Positions 44,366 to 52,916 of a stretch of 64,000 bases of DNA are shown piece by piece (the stretch's first letter is position 1; the number at the start of each line of letters is the position of its first letter). Under the pieces are notes generated by a model. It was not told where the DNA came from. It did not search any database and saw nothing but the letters and a program-made list of their open reading frames with translations. Position numbers and translations under genes: made by a program. The DNA is from an uncultured Aquimarina sp. (GTDB taxonomy: Bacteria; Bacteroidota; Bacteroidia; Flavobacteriales; Flavobacteriaceae). The DNA is taken from assembly GCF_947500065.1 (NCBI RefSeq), contig NZ_CANMQT010000003.1, positions 1 to 64,000 on the forward strand, read 5' to 3'.

Positions 44366-45757
44366 TTATAAATGTATCACTTCATCATACGCATCAGCTA
44401 CAGCTTCCATAACAGCTTCGCTCATTGTTGGATGTGGGTGAATTGTTTTTAATACTTCGTGCCCTGTAGTTTCTAGTTTTCTACCTAACACAGCCTCTGC
44501 AATCATATCTGTAACTCCAGCACCAATCATATGGCATCCTAACCACTCACCGTATTTTGCATCAAAAATCACTTTAACAAAACCATCTTTAGTTCCTGCA
44601 GCACTTGCTTTACCAGAAGCTGAGAACGGAAACTTACCAATTTTAAGTTCGTAACCTGCTTCTTTGGCTTGTTTTTCAGTCATTCCGACACTTGCAATTT
44701 CTGGAGATGCATATGTACATCCAGGAATATTACCATAATCGATAGCCTCCACGTTCATTCCTGCTATTTTTTCTACACAAGTAATACCTTCAGCAGAAGC
44801 AACATGAGCTAATGCAGGACCATGTACGACATCACCAATAGCATAAACACCTGGGATATTAGTTTGATACCAGTCGTTCACTACAATTTTATCTCTATCT
44901 GTAGCGATGCCTAATTCTTCTAGACCTATATTCTCTATATTCGTTTTAATTCCTACAGCCGATAAAACAATATCAGCTTCAAGAATTTCTTCTCCTTTTT
45001 TGGTTTTTACGGTAGCTTTTACTCCATCGCCACTTATATCTACACTTTCTACAGAAGAATTAGTCATTACTTTAATTCCAGCTTTTTTAAAGCTTCTTCC
45101 GAATTGTTTAGATACCTCTTCATCTTCAAGAGGAACCAGGTTAGGAAGAAATTCTACTATAGTTACTTCTGTTCCCATAGCATTATAAAAGTGTGCAAAC
45201 TCTACACCAATAGCTCCAGAACCTACCACAATCATTTTCTTTGGTTGAGAATCCAAGGTCATTGCTTCTCTATATCCAATTACTTTTTTACCATCCTGAG
45301 GTAAATTAGGTAGTTCTCTGGATCTAGCTCCTGTAGCAACAATAATATGTTTTCCTTCATAATCAGAAGCATTTCCATCTTTATCGGTAACTGTTACTTT
45401 GTTATTAGCTTTTAACTTACCGAAACCTTCGATTACGTCAATTTTATTCTTTTTCATTAAGAACTGAACACCTTTGCTCATTCCTTCTGCAACACCACGG
45501 CTACGTTTTACAACAGCATCAAAATCTTTATCAAATTTTTCTACAGTCAAACCATAATCAGAAGCATGTTTTAGGTAATCAAATACCTGAGCACTTTTTA
45601 ATAAGGCTTTTGTTGGGATACACCCCCAATTTAAACAAACACCTCCAAGGCTTTCTTTTTCAATAATAGCAGTTTTAAACCCCAATTGAGAAGCTCTGAT
45701 AGCAGTAACATAACCACCAGGTCCACTTCCTAATACGATAATATCATATGCGCTCAT
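44366..45757 (-). CDS. lpdA: dihydrolipoyl dehydrogenase
   Basis: 463 residues. FAD site IIVLGSGPGGYVTAIRA, redox disulfide Cys41/Cys46 in GGVCLNWGCIPTK, NAD site VVGSGAIGVEFAHFYNAMG, second FAD site GVYAIGDVVHG and the C-terminal IHPHPTMSEA with the catalytic His-Glu pair. It reoxidises lipoamide as E3 of the 2-oxoacid dehydrogenase and glycine cleavage systems. Stand-alone, with terminators on both sides. In contrast, the other flavoprotein here at 11316-12743 lacks the disulfide. Confidence 0.96.
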   Translation of the reverse strand: MSAYDIIVLGSGPGGYVTAIRASQLGFKTAIIEKESLGGVCLNWGCIPTKALLKSAQVFDYLKHASDYGLTVEKFDKDFDAVVKRSRGVAEGMSKGVQFLMKKNKIDVIEGFGKLKANNKVTVTDKDGNASDYEGKHIIVATGARSRELPNLPQDGKKVIGYREAMTLDSQPKKMIVVGSGAIGVEFAHFYNAMGTEVTIVEFLPNLVPLEDEEVSKQFGRSFKKAGIKVMTNSSVESVDISGDGVKATVKTKKGEEILEADIVLSAVGIKTNIENIGLEELGIATDRDKIVVNDWYQTNIPGVYAIGDVVHGPALAHVASAEGITCVEKIAGMNVEAIDYGNIPGCTYASPEIASVGMTEKQAKEAGYELKIGKFPFSASGKASAAGTKDGFVKVIFDAKYGEWLGCHMIGAGVTDMIAEAVLGRKLETTGHEVLKTIHPHPTMSEAVMEAVADAYDEVIHL

Positions 45758-45862
45758 AAATGTGAATTTTTTGAAGACACGAATTTACGGATAATTCGGT
45801 TAACCTAAAAAGGATTTGTAGATTCCATTTTCATAATAATTACTTAATAAAACGCATAAAAA

Positions 45863-45885
45863 AACACTATCATTAGGATAGTGTT
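45863..45885 (-). terminator. intrinsic terminator of the 160-residue lipoprotein gene
   Basis: AACACTATC (45863-45871) and GATAGTGTT (45877-45885) form a perfect 9-bp stem with a 5-base loop; on the minus strand it is followed by TTTTTTATG. It lies between the lipoprotein gene and lpdA. Confidence 0.75.
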
Positions 45886-45950
45886 AATTTTTTGAAACAT
45901 TACTTATTTTTTAGGAGCAATGCTATATATTGTTGAATTATAATGTGTCT

Positions 45951-46433
45951 TTAGAATTCTAAATTTAAAGCAGATTGTACTGCGTTGAAATCTGATAAAT
46001 TGATATCCGTATTTTCTGCAAAAGAAGCCGGTACAACTACAATTCTAAATGTTTGGTTATCGGTTAAATTAGCAGGAACTAAACCTGGGTCATTACTTTC
46101 TAAAAGTACATCTACATCTCCTGAAGTAAAGTTAAATCTATAAAGTACTGTAATTTCACCGCCACTGCCATCATCTAAAAAAATAGTAGCAGTAGGTAAT
46201 GGTTCCCATACGTCAAGTCCGTTATCAACACCTTCTAATCGATACACCAATACTACATCCGAATCAAAAATGTTTTCATTAAAAAAGAAGCGATGCCCAA
46301 ATTCGTTTCCTGGATTAAATGTGGTAGTAAACTCAAAAGTTTGTCCAATTGTATCGAAATCTACATCATCGTCATTTACGCAAGAAGTGAATACAAGAGT
46401 CGATAAAAATAAAAGTGTGAAAATCTTTTTCAT
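45951..46433 (-). CDS. hypothetical lipoprotein
   Basis: 160 residues. MKKIFTLLFLSTLVFTSC is a lipoprotein signal and the mature part starts VNDDDVDFD, a strongly acidic stretch of the kind linked to surface export in Flavobacteriia. The remainder is beta-rich (TFEFTTTFNPGNEFGHRFFF; GEITVLYRFNFTSGDVDVLLE) with no known catalytic motif. Similar small proteins are widespread in the family and unassigned. Monocistronic. Confidence 0.65.
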   Translation of the reverse strand: MKKIFTLLFLSTLVFTSCVNDDDVDFDTIGQTFEFTTTFNPGNEFGHRFFFNENIFDSDVVLVYRLEGVDNGLDVWEPLPTATIFLDDGSGGEITVLYRFNFTSGDVDVLLESNDPGLVPANLTDNQTFRIVVVPASFAENTDINLSDFNAVQSALNLEF

Positions 46434-46509
46434 AATGTGTAATTATTTGTTGTTTTGATATTAAAGGTATACATCAATAAGTGTTCCAAAGTATAAAAAT
46501 GATACTCGG

Positions 46510-46905
46510 TTACGATTTGTCAAAACCTATACTTATTGAGTTTACACAGTATCGTTGACCGGTTGTTGTTGGTCCATCATCAAAAATATGACCTAAATGG
46601 CTACCGCAATTAGTGCATAAAATTTCTGTTCTTATCATTCCATGTGTAGTATCTTTTAAATACTCTACACTTCCTTCAATTGATTCATCGAAACTTGGCC
46701 ATCCACACCCAGAGTCAAATTTTGATGTACTTTCGAACAAAGGAACTTGACAAGCCATGCATTTATAAGTTCCATTTTCTGAATGAATATTATATTCCCC
46801 TGTAAAAGGACGTTCAGTTCCCTTTTGTCTTAGTATTCTATATTGCTCTTCGGAAAGTTCTTTTTTCCATTCTTCTTCCGTTTTCTGAAAAGGATATTTG
46901 CTCAT
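46510..46905 (-). CDS. msrB: peptide-methionine (R)-S-oxide reductase, cytosolic, two-cysteine type
   Basis: 131 residues, no signal. Zinc cysteines 49, 52, 97 and 100 (CMAC, CTNC), resolving Cys67 in DSGCGWPSF and catalytic Cys120 in RYCVNS. It repairs Met-R-sulfoxide with thioredoxin as donor. Its start overlaps the end of the second MsrB gene by 4 bases (ATGA-type coupling), so the two form an operon. Confidence 0.95.
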   Translation of the reverse strand: MSKYPFQKTEEEWKKELSEEQYRILRQKGTERPFTGEYNIHSENGTYKCMACQVPLFESTSKFDSGCGWPSFDESIEGSVEYLKDTTHGMIRTEILCTNCGSHLGHIFDDGPTTTGQRYCVNSISIGFDKS

Positions 46906-47393
46906 TCTTTAGTTTTTTTTGGTTCAAAAGCCAAAGCATCGCCATTGATACAGTGTCTTTTTCCTGTTGTTTCTCTTGGTCCATCGTTAAATACGTGCCC
47001 TAAATGACCTCCACAGGTTGCACATAAAAGTTCAGTTCTTGCATAGCCTAATTTATAATCAGTATCAAGAGATACATTTCCTTTTACAGATCTATCAAAA
47101 CTAGGCCAACCAGTACCACTGTCAAATTTGTGTTCACTTTCATATAAAGGAGTATTACATCCAGCACAATGAAAAGTTCCTGCAGCGTACATTTTATTTA
47201 GAGGACTAGAAAATGGTCTTTCGGTTCCAGCCTGTCTAAGAATATAATATTGTTCGTTTGTAAGAATTTCTTTCCATTCCTTATTTGTTTTAGAAACTGC
47301 GTATTCCTTCTTTTCTTTTTGGACTTCTTGTTGTGCATTACCAGTACAACTCATAGTTAAAATACTGATACATACTATTAGGATATTTTTCAT
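46902..47393 (-). CDS. msrB: peptide-methionine (R)-S-oxide reductase, exported lipoprotein, one-cysteine type
   Basis: 163 residues. The signal MKNILIVCISILTMSC ends in a lipobox; the protein would act in the periplasm or envelope. Zinc cysteines 76, 79, 124, 127 and catalytic Cys148 (KRHCING) are present, but the resolving Cys is Thr94 (DSGTGWPSF), so recycling must use another donor. It is encoded upstream of, and coupled to, the cytosolic copy. Confidence 0.93.
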   Translation of the reverse strand: MKNILIVCISILTMSCTGNAQQEVQKEKKEYAVSKTNKEWKEILTNEQYYILRQAGTERPFSSPLNKMYAAGTFHCAGCNTPLYESEHKFDSGTGWPSFDRSVKGNVSLDTDYKLGYARTELLCATCGGHLGHVFNDGPRETTGKRHCINGDALAFEPKKTKE

Positions 47394-47460
47394 TTTCTTC
47401 AGATTAATATTTTTATAACTATATAGTCGTATACGAATACAATCAATAACATTAGAATGA

Positions 47461-48330
47461 TTATTCTTTCACAAAATTAATGATCTTACCGATTACAGTT
47501 TGATCTCCAAGTATTTTTCTGTGTCCTAATTTCTCGGTCAACAGTAATTCACCATCTTCTAGTTTTTCCATAATCTCAAGAGCCGCATTATAATGAACAT
47601 CTACATCATTTTTATCGTGAACTACCAATGTTGGTATTTTTACACTTTCAGCAGAAATCGCACCAGAATAGTTGTTAAGATCTTCTCCGTAATGTGCGTC
47701 AAAATATTGCTTTATTAATTTACCGGTCTTCTGACTTAACTGTAGATTCTTTACAAAATCTTTAGTTACCTTGGTAATACTATTAGCAGTACCAATGATC
47801 ACTAGTCTTTTAATTCCTAAACCAAATTTAGTAGCTCTTAATAATGACATTCCTCCCAGTGAATGTCCTACTGCACCATGGAAAGGACCGTGTGTTTTTT
47901 CTAATTGATGAATTGCCTCAATAAAATGTGGCATAGTACTTCTTTTACCAGGAGATTCCCCATGTGCCGGAGCATCAAAACTTACGGTGCTATATCCTTT
48001 TTCTAATAACTGATCAGCTATCTTAGAAAGTTGAGTGCCGCTGCCAGACCATCCATGTACTAACAAAATCTTCTTGGCTGAGTTCCCGTAATTATAAACA
48101 ACAATTTCTCTATTTATCTTTTCTATTTTGATGCTTTCTTTCTGACTTTTTATAGCCATACCTCGTTCTCGTTCAGGTCTCGTGTATTTAAACGGAGTTA
48201 AGAATATACGGGCTCCAAACCGAGAAGCTAAAAAAGGCGAAATCCAGTTTAATATTTTTCCTGTATACAAAATTGGTTTAGGAATAAGCAGTGCTTGTAC
48301 AGGTATTAGATCTTTATTAATCTTAGCCAT
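47461..48330 (-). CDS. alpha/beta hydrolase
   Basis: 289 residues. Oxyanion region LLVHGWSGSGTQL, nucleophile Ser in VGHSLGGMS, acid Asp in VVHDKNDVDVH and His in EKLGHRKIL complete the triad. An N-terminal 60-residue extension (LIPVQALLIPKPILYTGKIL) may form a membrane-associated helix. The substrate, probably an ester or lipid, cannot be told. Divergent from the helicase gene. Confidence 0.82.
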   Translation of the reverse strand: MAKINKDLIPVQALLIPKPILYTGKILNWISPFLASRFGARIFLTPFKYTRPERERGMAIKSQKESIKIEKINREIVVYNYGNSAKKILLVHGWSGSGTQLSKIADQLLEKGYSTVSFDAPAHGESPGKRSTMPHFIEAIHQLEKTHGPFHGAVGHSLGGMSLLRATKFGLGIKRLVIIGTANSITKVTKDFVKNLQLSQKTGKLIKQYFDAHYGEDLNNYSGAISAESVKIPTLVVHDKNDVDVHYNAALEIMEKLEDGELLLTEKLGHRKILGDQTVIGKIINFVKE

Positions 48331-48476
48331 TAGCTAGTCTATCAATTTTAATTTAAAATTAAAAGAACAAACGCAGTTGTAAGAAATATTATGAATAATT
48401 AACACTTTTGAGAAGATATGTTTGAATCAAACGAAATATATTTCACAAAATCTTTTATATAAGTTTATAAAGTGTT

Positions 48477-48484
48477 TAATTTTG
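48477..48484 (+). promoter_or_regulatory. -7 box for the SF2 helicase gene
   Basis: TAATTTTG matches TAnnTTTG fully and ends 18 bases before the ATG at 48503. No convincing -33 TTG. Confidence 0.42.
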
Positions 48485-48502
48485 TAGCTTATTTTTAATT
48501 AG

Positions 48503-50026
48503 ATGCAAATGCGGGTAGAACCCTCTGAAATACAAAAAAAGGAACAAAAAGTACTTTATGATTATCAGGCCAGAGATATAGATAAGATTTTTGGGCGTTT
48601 GCAGGAATTTCCTGAAAATTATAATTTATTATATCAGCTCCCAACAGGAGGAGGGAAGACCGTTATTTTTTCTGAAATTGTACGAAGATATATAGAGACC
48701 ACAAAGAAAAAAGTGATGGTGCTTACGCATCGTATCGAACTTTGTGATCAAACTTCTAAGATGCTTACAGAGTTTGATGTGAAAAATAAGATCATTAACA
48801 GTACTGTAAAAAAGTTAGAAGATCAAAATGAATATATGTGTTTCGTAGCGATGGTAGAAACACTTAATAATAGACTTAATGATGATCAATTAGAGATTGA
48901 TAATGTTGGAATGGTGATTATTGATGAAGCCCATTATAATTCTTTTCGGAAGTTGTTTCGTTTTTTTGATACCTGCTTTATTTTAGGAGTTACTGCGACT
49001 CCATTAAGTTCTAATATGAAACTTCCTATGAAGGATAACTATAGGGAGTTAATTGTAGGAGACACGATTTCCTCACTTATCGGGAATGGTTTTTTGGCCA
49101 AGCCTGTGACCTATACATATGACGTAGGCCTTGGTTCTCTTAAGATCGGTATGAATGGTGATTATACGGTAAAATCTTCCGAAGATCTGTATACAAATGC
49201 ATTGATGCAGGATAAGTTGTTGAAAGCCTACGAAGAAAGAACAAAAGGGCAAAAGACCTTGATTTTTAACAATGGAATAAACACTTCCATTCAGGTGTAT
49301 GATGTTTTTCATAGAGCAGGGTACCCTATAAGGCATTTAGATAATACCAATAGTAAACAAGAAAGAGCAGATATACTTAAATGGTTTAAGTATACTGATA
49401 ATGCTATTCTTACTTCTGTGAGTATTTTGACTACTGGTTTTGATGAGCCTACTGTAGAGACGGTAATTCTTAACCGAGCTACTAAATCCTTAACACTCTA
49501 TTTTCAGATGATTGGTAGAGGATCTAGAATACTTCCTAAAAAACCAGAGTTTAATATTATTGACATGGGAAATAATACAGCTCGCTTTGGCCTTTGGAAT
49601 GGAGAGATGGATTGGCAGTCTATTTTCAAATCGCCGGATTTTTACTATGATAGTCTGGTTAGTGATGATGAGATAGAGCGTAAATTTAAATATGTAATGC
49701 CCGATGAAGTAAGAAAAGAATTTAGTAATTCTACAGAAATAGATTTTGATATTGAAACTGAATATACGAATACTAAGAGATATGGTTTGCGTAGTAAAAG
49801 TGTTTTAGAAAAATCCATAGAACAGCATGCTAAAATGTGTGTGGAAAATAGTGAAGATGTATTTGACGCACGAATTCTTAGCAAATTGCTAGATCAGGAT
49901 ATAGAGTATAGAGTTCGCAGATATTCATATTGTATTAGTAAAAGCACCAAAAATTATAGAGACTGGTTGCAGGAGGATTATGGAAGAAAACTACGATCCA
50001 AAATCAATAAAATGTTTATAGAATAA
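48503..50026 (+). CDS. DEAH-box superfamily II helicase
   Basis: 507 residues. Walker A QLPTGGGKTVIFSEI, DEAH in IIDEAHYNSFR, motif III GVTATPL, and motif VI YFQMIGRGSRILP; C-terminal helicase domain to about 355 and a further 150 residues (KFKYVMPDEVRKEF...) without a recognised domain. It resembles the SSL2/RAD25-type helicases common in Bacteroidota. Two ATGs start the frame (48503, 48509) and cannot be separated. No nuclease, methylase or other defence partner lies beside it, so a role in DNA or RNA remodelling rather than defence is the default. Confidence 0.85.
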   Translation: MQMRVEPSEIQKKEQKVLYDYQARDIDKIFGRLQEFPENYNLLYQLPTGGGKTVIFSEIVRRYIETTKKKVMVLTHRIELCDQTSKMLTEFDVKNKIINSTVKKLEDQNEYMCFVAMVETLNNRLNDDQLEIDNVGMVIIDEAHYNSFRKLFRFFDTCFILGVTATPLSSNMKLPMKDNYRELIVGDTISSLIGNGFLAKPVTYTYDVGLGSLKIGMNGDYTVKSSEDLYTNALMQDKLLKAYEERTKGQKTLIFNNGINTSIQVYDVFHRAGYPIRHLDNTNSKQERADILKWFKYTDNAILTSVSILTTGFDEPTVETVILNRATKSLTLYFQMIGRGSRILPKKPEFNIIDMGNNTARFGLWNGEMDWQSIFKSPDFYYDSLVSDDEIERKFKYVMPDEVRKEFSNSTEIDFDIETEYTNTKRYGLRSKSVLEKSIEQHAKMCVENSEDVFDARILSKLLDQDIEYRVRRYSYCISKSTKNYRDWLQEDYGRKLRSKINKMFIE

Positions 50027-50035
50027 CATTTTATT

Positions 50036-51070
50036 CTACACTTTTACAATTAATTTTCCTTTGTTTTTGCCAAAAAATAACATATTCAAAGCTTCTGGTA
50101 ATTTATCAAAACCTTCTATAATAGTTTCATGATATTGTATCAAACCATTTTGAACCCAAGGAATCATTTCTGAAAGCATTTCGTCCATTCTATCGTTATA
50201 ATCTCTTGCAAGGATCCCTTTTATAGTAGCTCTTTGGTATAATATTTTGTGGAGAAATCGAGGACCCATTTCTGGGGTATCTAAACCTCCCAAATATTGT
50301 GAAATCTGCCCACAAATAATAATTCGTGCATTAAGATTGATGTGTTCAAAAACAGCATCAGTAATATATCCACCAACATTATCATAGTATATGTCTATTC
50401 CTTCTGGAGATAGTCTTCGTAATTCTTGGTGCATTTCTTTTGCCGTCGGATATTTTTTGTAATTTATTACTTCGTGTGCACCTATGATTTCTTTAAGGAA
50501 TTTTGTTTTTTCCTCTGATCCGGCGATACCAATAACTTTACAACCTTTAATTTTGGCAATCTGCACTACAACTTGGCCAACCGCTCCAGAAGCACCAGAA
50601 ACAACAACAGTTTCTCCTTTTTTTGGCAAACCAGTTTCAATGAATCCAAAATATGCAATACGTGCGGGCATGCCTAAAACACCTAAAGCTGTTGTGACTG
50701 AAACCTCTTTAGGATCTAGCAAACGAAGGTTGCTAATTTCTGTAATTGCATATTCTTGCCAACCAGTATACGATAATACCCAATCTCCTTTTTTCAGAGT
50801 GGTATTACTATCATTAATTCCAACTATTTGACAGACAACAGCTCCTCTTTGAACGGTATTCAATGGATGTGGTTCCTCCCAAGTATTGTTTCTAGATTGT
50901 TGGATCCGCATATAAGGATCTATACTAAAATAAGCAGCCTTTAGTATGGCTTGTCCTGATTTTAAATCCGAAATAGTAAGTATATTTTCTTCTAAAGTAT
51001 AATGGCTTTGATCAACAGATTTCTCAGGTATTTTACTATATATCCATTGTTTATTTTGAATTTTTTTCAC
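50036..51070 (-). CDS. NADP-dependent medium-chain oxidoreductase (CurA/YncB-like)
   Basis: 344 residues. Zinc-free MDR family of the leukotriene B4 dehydrogenase/YncB type: YFSIDPYMRIQQS, NADP motif SGASGAVGQVVVQIAKIKG, YYDNVGG and a C-terminal PEALNMLFFGKNKGKLIVKV. It reduces alpha,beta-unsaturated carbonyls. Last gene of the ArsR-SDR-PhzF-MDR cluster, 25 bases after phzF. Confidence 0.88.
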   Translation of the reverse strand: MKKIQNKQWIYSKIPEKSVDQSHYTLEENILTISDLKSGQAILKAAYFSIDPYMRIQQSRNNTWEEPHPLNTVQRGAVVCQIVGINDSNTTLKKGDWVLSYTGWQEYAITEISNLRLLDPKEVSVTTALGVLGMPARIAYFGFIETGLPKKGETVVVSGASGAVGQVVVQIAKIKGCKVIGIAGSEEKTKFLKEIIGAHEVINYKKYPTAKEMHQELRRLSPEGIDIYYDNVGGYITDAVFEHINLNARIIICGQISQYLGGLDTPEMGPRFLHKILYQRATIKGILARDYNDRMDEMLSEMIPWVQNGLIQYHETIIEGFDKLPEALNMLFFGKNKGKLIVKV

Positions 51071-51095
51071 TTACTGATATTGTTTATTTTATTAT

Positions 51096-51881
51096 CTAAA
51101 TTTCTATTTCACCAATTAAATAAGGTACTGAATGCCCACTAAGAAAAACACGATCTCCTTCTAATCTACAATCTATTTCTCCTCTTCGTTTAGATAATTG
51201 TTGTGCCTTTAATTTTGTCTTGCCAAGTTTTTCTGCCCAAAAAGGAATCAATGCAGCATGCGCTGAACCAGTGACAGGATCTTCCGTAGGTATATCTGAA
51301 TTAGCATCAAAAACTCTGGATACAAAATCCGAAGTATTTCCTTCAGAAGTAATTATTGTACATAAATAGGGGAGTCCCTTGAGGAGTTCTAGTTTAGGTT
51401 CTTCTGCTAAAATTTCTTCTTCAGAACTAACGGTTATTATTAGATCTCTTCCTGCATAAGCTTTTAGAGGTCTGGATTGGAACGCTTCATATATCTCTTT
51501 TGGGATATCAACTGGTTCAGGAGGTCGAGAAGGAAAATCTAGTGTGATAGTACCGTTATCTTCTTTTTTAGCCTTTAGAATACCGCTTTTAGAAGAAAAC
51601 GTTACCTCAGTAATGGATGTATCTATGTAATTAAAAATAACATAAGCCGATGCTAAGGTAGCGTGACCACATAAATCAATTTCAGCATATGGCATAAACC
51701 ACCTAATTTCATAAATGTCATCTTTTTTTACAAAATACCCTGTTTCAGCTAGATTGTTTTCTATTGCTATATTTAATAAATTCTGATCATCTAACCAATG
51801 CGGTAAATGACAAATGGCAGCTGGGTTTCCTCCAAAGAGTTTCTGGGTGAAAGCATCTATTTGATATATAGGAATCTTCAT
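51096..51881 (-). CDS. PhzF-family isomerase
   Basis: 261 residues. IDAFTQKLFGGNPAAIC, catalytic Glu46 in NNLAETGYF, GHATLASAYV and EDPVTGSAHAALIPFW are family signatures. PhzF enzymes are diaminopimelate-epimerase-like isomerases; outside phenazine gene clusters their substrate is usually unknown, and no other phz gene is here. Four bases after the SDR gene, so in one operon. Confidence 0.92.
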   Translation of the reverse strand: MKIPIYQIDAFTQKLFGGNPAAICHLPHWLDDQNLLNIAIENNLAETGYFVKKDDIYEIRWFMPYAEIDLCGHATLASAYVIFNYIDTSITEVTFSSKSGILKAKKEDNGTITLDFPSRPPEPVDIPKEIYEAFQSRPLKAYAGRDLIITVSSEEEILAEEPKLELLKGLPYLCTIITSEGNTSDFVSRVFDANSDIPTEDPVTGSAHAALIPFWAEKLGKTKLKAQQLSKRRGEIDCRLEGDRVFLSGHSVPYLIGEIEI

Positions 51882-51885
51882 ATGT

Positions 51886-52482
51886 TTAATAAATTTTTAG
51901 AATTTGACCAGTATTATTATTAGTTAGTATATACTCGTATATTTTTATAACATCTTCGATTTCAACAGGAAAATATCCTGCAAATTTTTGGTCTTTCGGA
52001 AAATCACCTGCGATGGCTCCAGGAGCCACAGTATTAAGGCGAATACCATTATTTAGCTCTTGAGAAGCGGCATTAACGAAACTATGAATTGCACCATTAA
52101 CTAAAGAAAGCGCCACAGCATTAGGTTCATAGTGTTCTGCAAGAATACCAGTAGTAAGTGTTATAGAACCGTTCTCTTTTAAATAGTCCTTGGCTATATG
52201 TACAAGATTTACTTGTCCCATTAATTTACTATTAATTCCAATGTAATAATCTTCCTCTTTAAGATCAGAAAGTGATTTCCAAGAAGCAGTTCCAGCAGCA
52301 TTAATAACTGCATCTAATTGTGGTAGTTTTTCAAAAAGAGATTTTATAGAGGCTTTATCTGTTATATCAATAGGGAAGTAGTCACTATTTCTATGTGCTC
52401 CATATACTTCATGATTTTTTTTAAGCGAATTGTAAATTTCTTTTCCGATGGTTCCTGTTGAACCAATGACTAATATCTTCAT
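51886..52482 (-). CDS. short-chain dehydrogenase-like protein without the YxxxK motif
   Basis: 198 residues. Rossmann motif VIGSTGTIGKEIY, NAA motif VINAAGTAS and RLNTVAPGAI follow the SDR plan, but the catalytic Tyr-x3-Lys is replaced: the region reads ALSLVNGAIHSFV. This matches a known non-classical SDR group with SxVNG at that place, so the chemistry is uncertain. First structural gene after arsR; an operator dyad lies right upstream at 52489-52508. Confidence 0.8.
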   Translation of the reverse strand: MKILVIGSTGTIGKEIYNSLKKNHEVYGAHRNSDYFPIDITDKASIKSLFEKLPQLDAVINAAGTASWKSLSDLKEEDYYIGINSKLMGQVNLVHIAKDYLKENGSITLTTGILAEHYEPNAVALSLVNGAIHSFVNAASQELNNGIRLNTVAPGAIAGDFPKDQKFAGYFPVEIEDVIKIYEYILTNNNTGQILKIY

Positions 52483-52488
52483 AATTAT

Positions 52489-52508
52489 ATATTTAGTTTT
52501 GTAAATAT
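52489..52508. promoter_or_regulatory. operator dyad before the SDR gene
   Basis: ATATTTA (52489-52495) and TAAATAT (52502-52508) are perfect inverted arms with the 6-base spacer GTTTTG. With flanks, the site agrees with the arsR operator at 52849-52870 in 21 of 22 positions. The pair of sites suggests ArsR control of both arsR and the downstream genes. Confidence 0.6.
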
Positions 52509-52523
52509 GTATGAATAAATTTT

Positions 52524-52835
52524 TTATAGATTATTTGTTATTTCATTAATATATTGTTGGATTACCTTTTCATTTCTTTTAAAATAGGTCCACTTTCCAT
52601 GTCTAGTGGGTATCAATAACCCAGCTTTATTCATGGTGGCTAAATAATGAGAAATAGTAGGTTGTGATAAACCTGACTTATCCTGAATAAATTGACCACA
52701 AACTCCAAAATCAAAATGACCTAAATCAGAGTGCGGCGGGAAATTCGTAGCTGGATTCTTTAACCACTTCAGTATATCTAATCGAGTAGAATTGGCCAAA
52801 GCCTTGTTTATTTCTAATATCTGTTTTTTATCCAC
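52524..52835 (-). CDS. ArsR-family transcriptional repressor
   Basis: 103 residues from GTG at 52835; the nearby ATG at 52839 runs into a stop. Winged helix: NKALANSTRLDILKWL, SGLSQPTISHYLATMNKAGLL (recognition helix) and RHGKWTYFKRN (wing). The metal-binding ELCVC motif of classical ArsR is absent; one Cys in GVCGQ could be a redox or electrophile sensor. With reductase and PhzF genes behind it, response to an organic electrophile is a fair inference. Operator dyad at 52847-52870 upstream. Confidence 0.9.
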   Translation of the reverse strand: MDKKQILEINKALANSTRLDILKWLKNPATNFPPHSDLGHFDFGVCGQFIQDKSGLSQPTISHYLATMNKAGLLIPTRHGKWTYFKRNEKVIQQYINEITNNL

Positions 52836-52839
52836 GCAT

Positions 52840-52870
52840 CAAATATACATATTTAATTTTGTAAATATGT
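52840..52870 (-). promoter_or_regulatory. arsR promoter and operator
   Basis: On the minus strand the -7 box TATATTTG covers 52847 to 52840. Just upstream is a dyad, ACATATTTA (52847-52855) and TAAATATGT (52862-52870) around the spacer ATTTTG. The dyad lies in the promoter spacer region, so bound repressor would block RNA polymerase. The box is so close to the GTG start (52835) that the message may have almost no leader. Confidence 0.58.
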
Positions 52871-52916
52871 TATAGTTGATACTTTAGTTTTAAATATTCA
52901 GAATATTTGATTAGAA

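Noticed and set aside
44907..45188. plus-strand open frame within lpdA
   Set aside because: Lies wholly opposite a well-conserved enzyme gene; no supporting signal.
48503..50026. helicase as part of a defence system
   Set aside because: No nuclease, methyltransferase or other effector adjoins it; neighbours are a hydrolase and a redox cluster.
50036..52835. phenazine biosynthesis cluster because of PhzF
   Set aside because: No phzA/B/D/E/G; PhzF relatives are common and the neighbours are general reductases.
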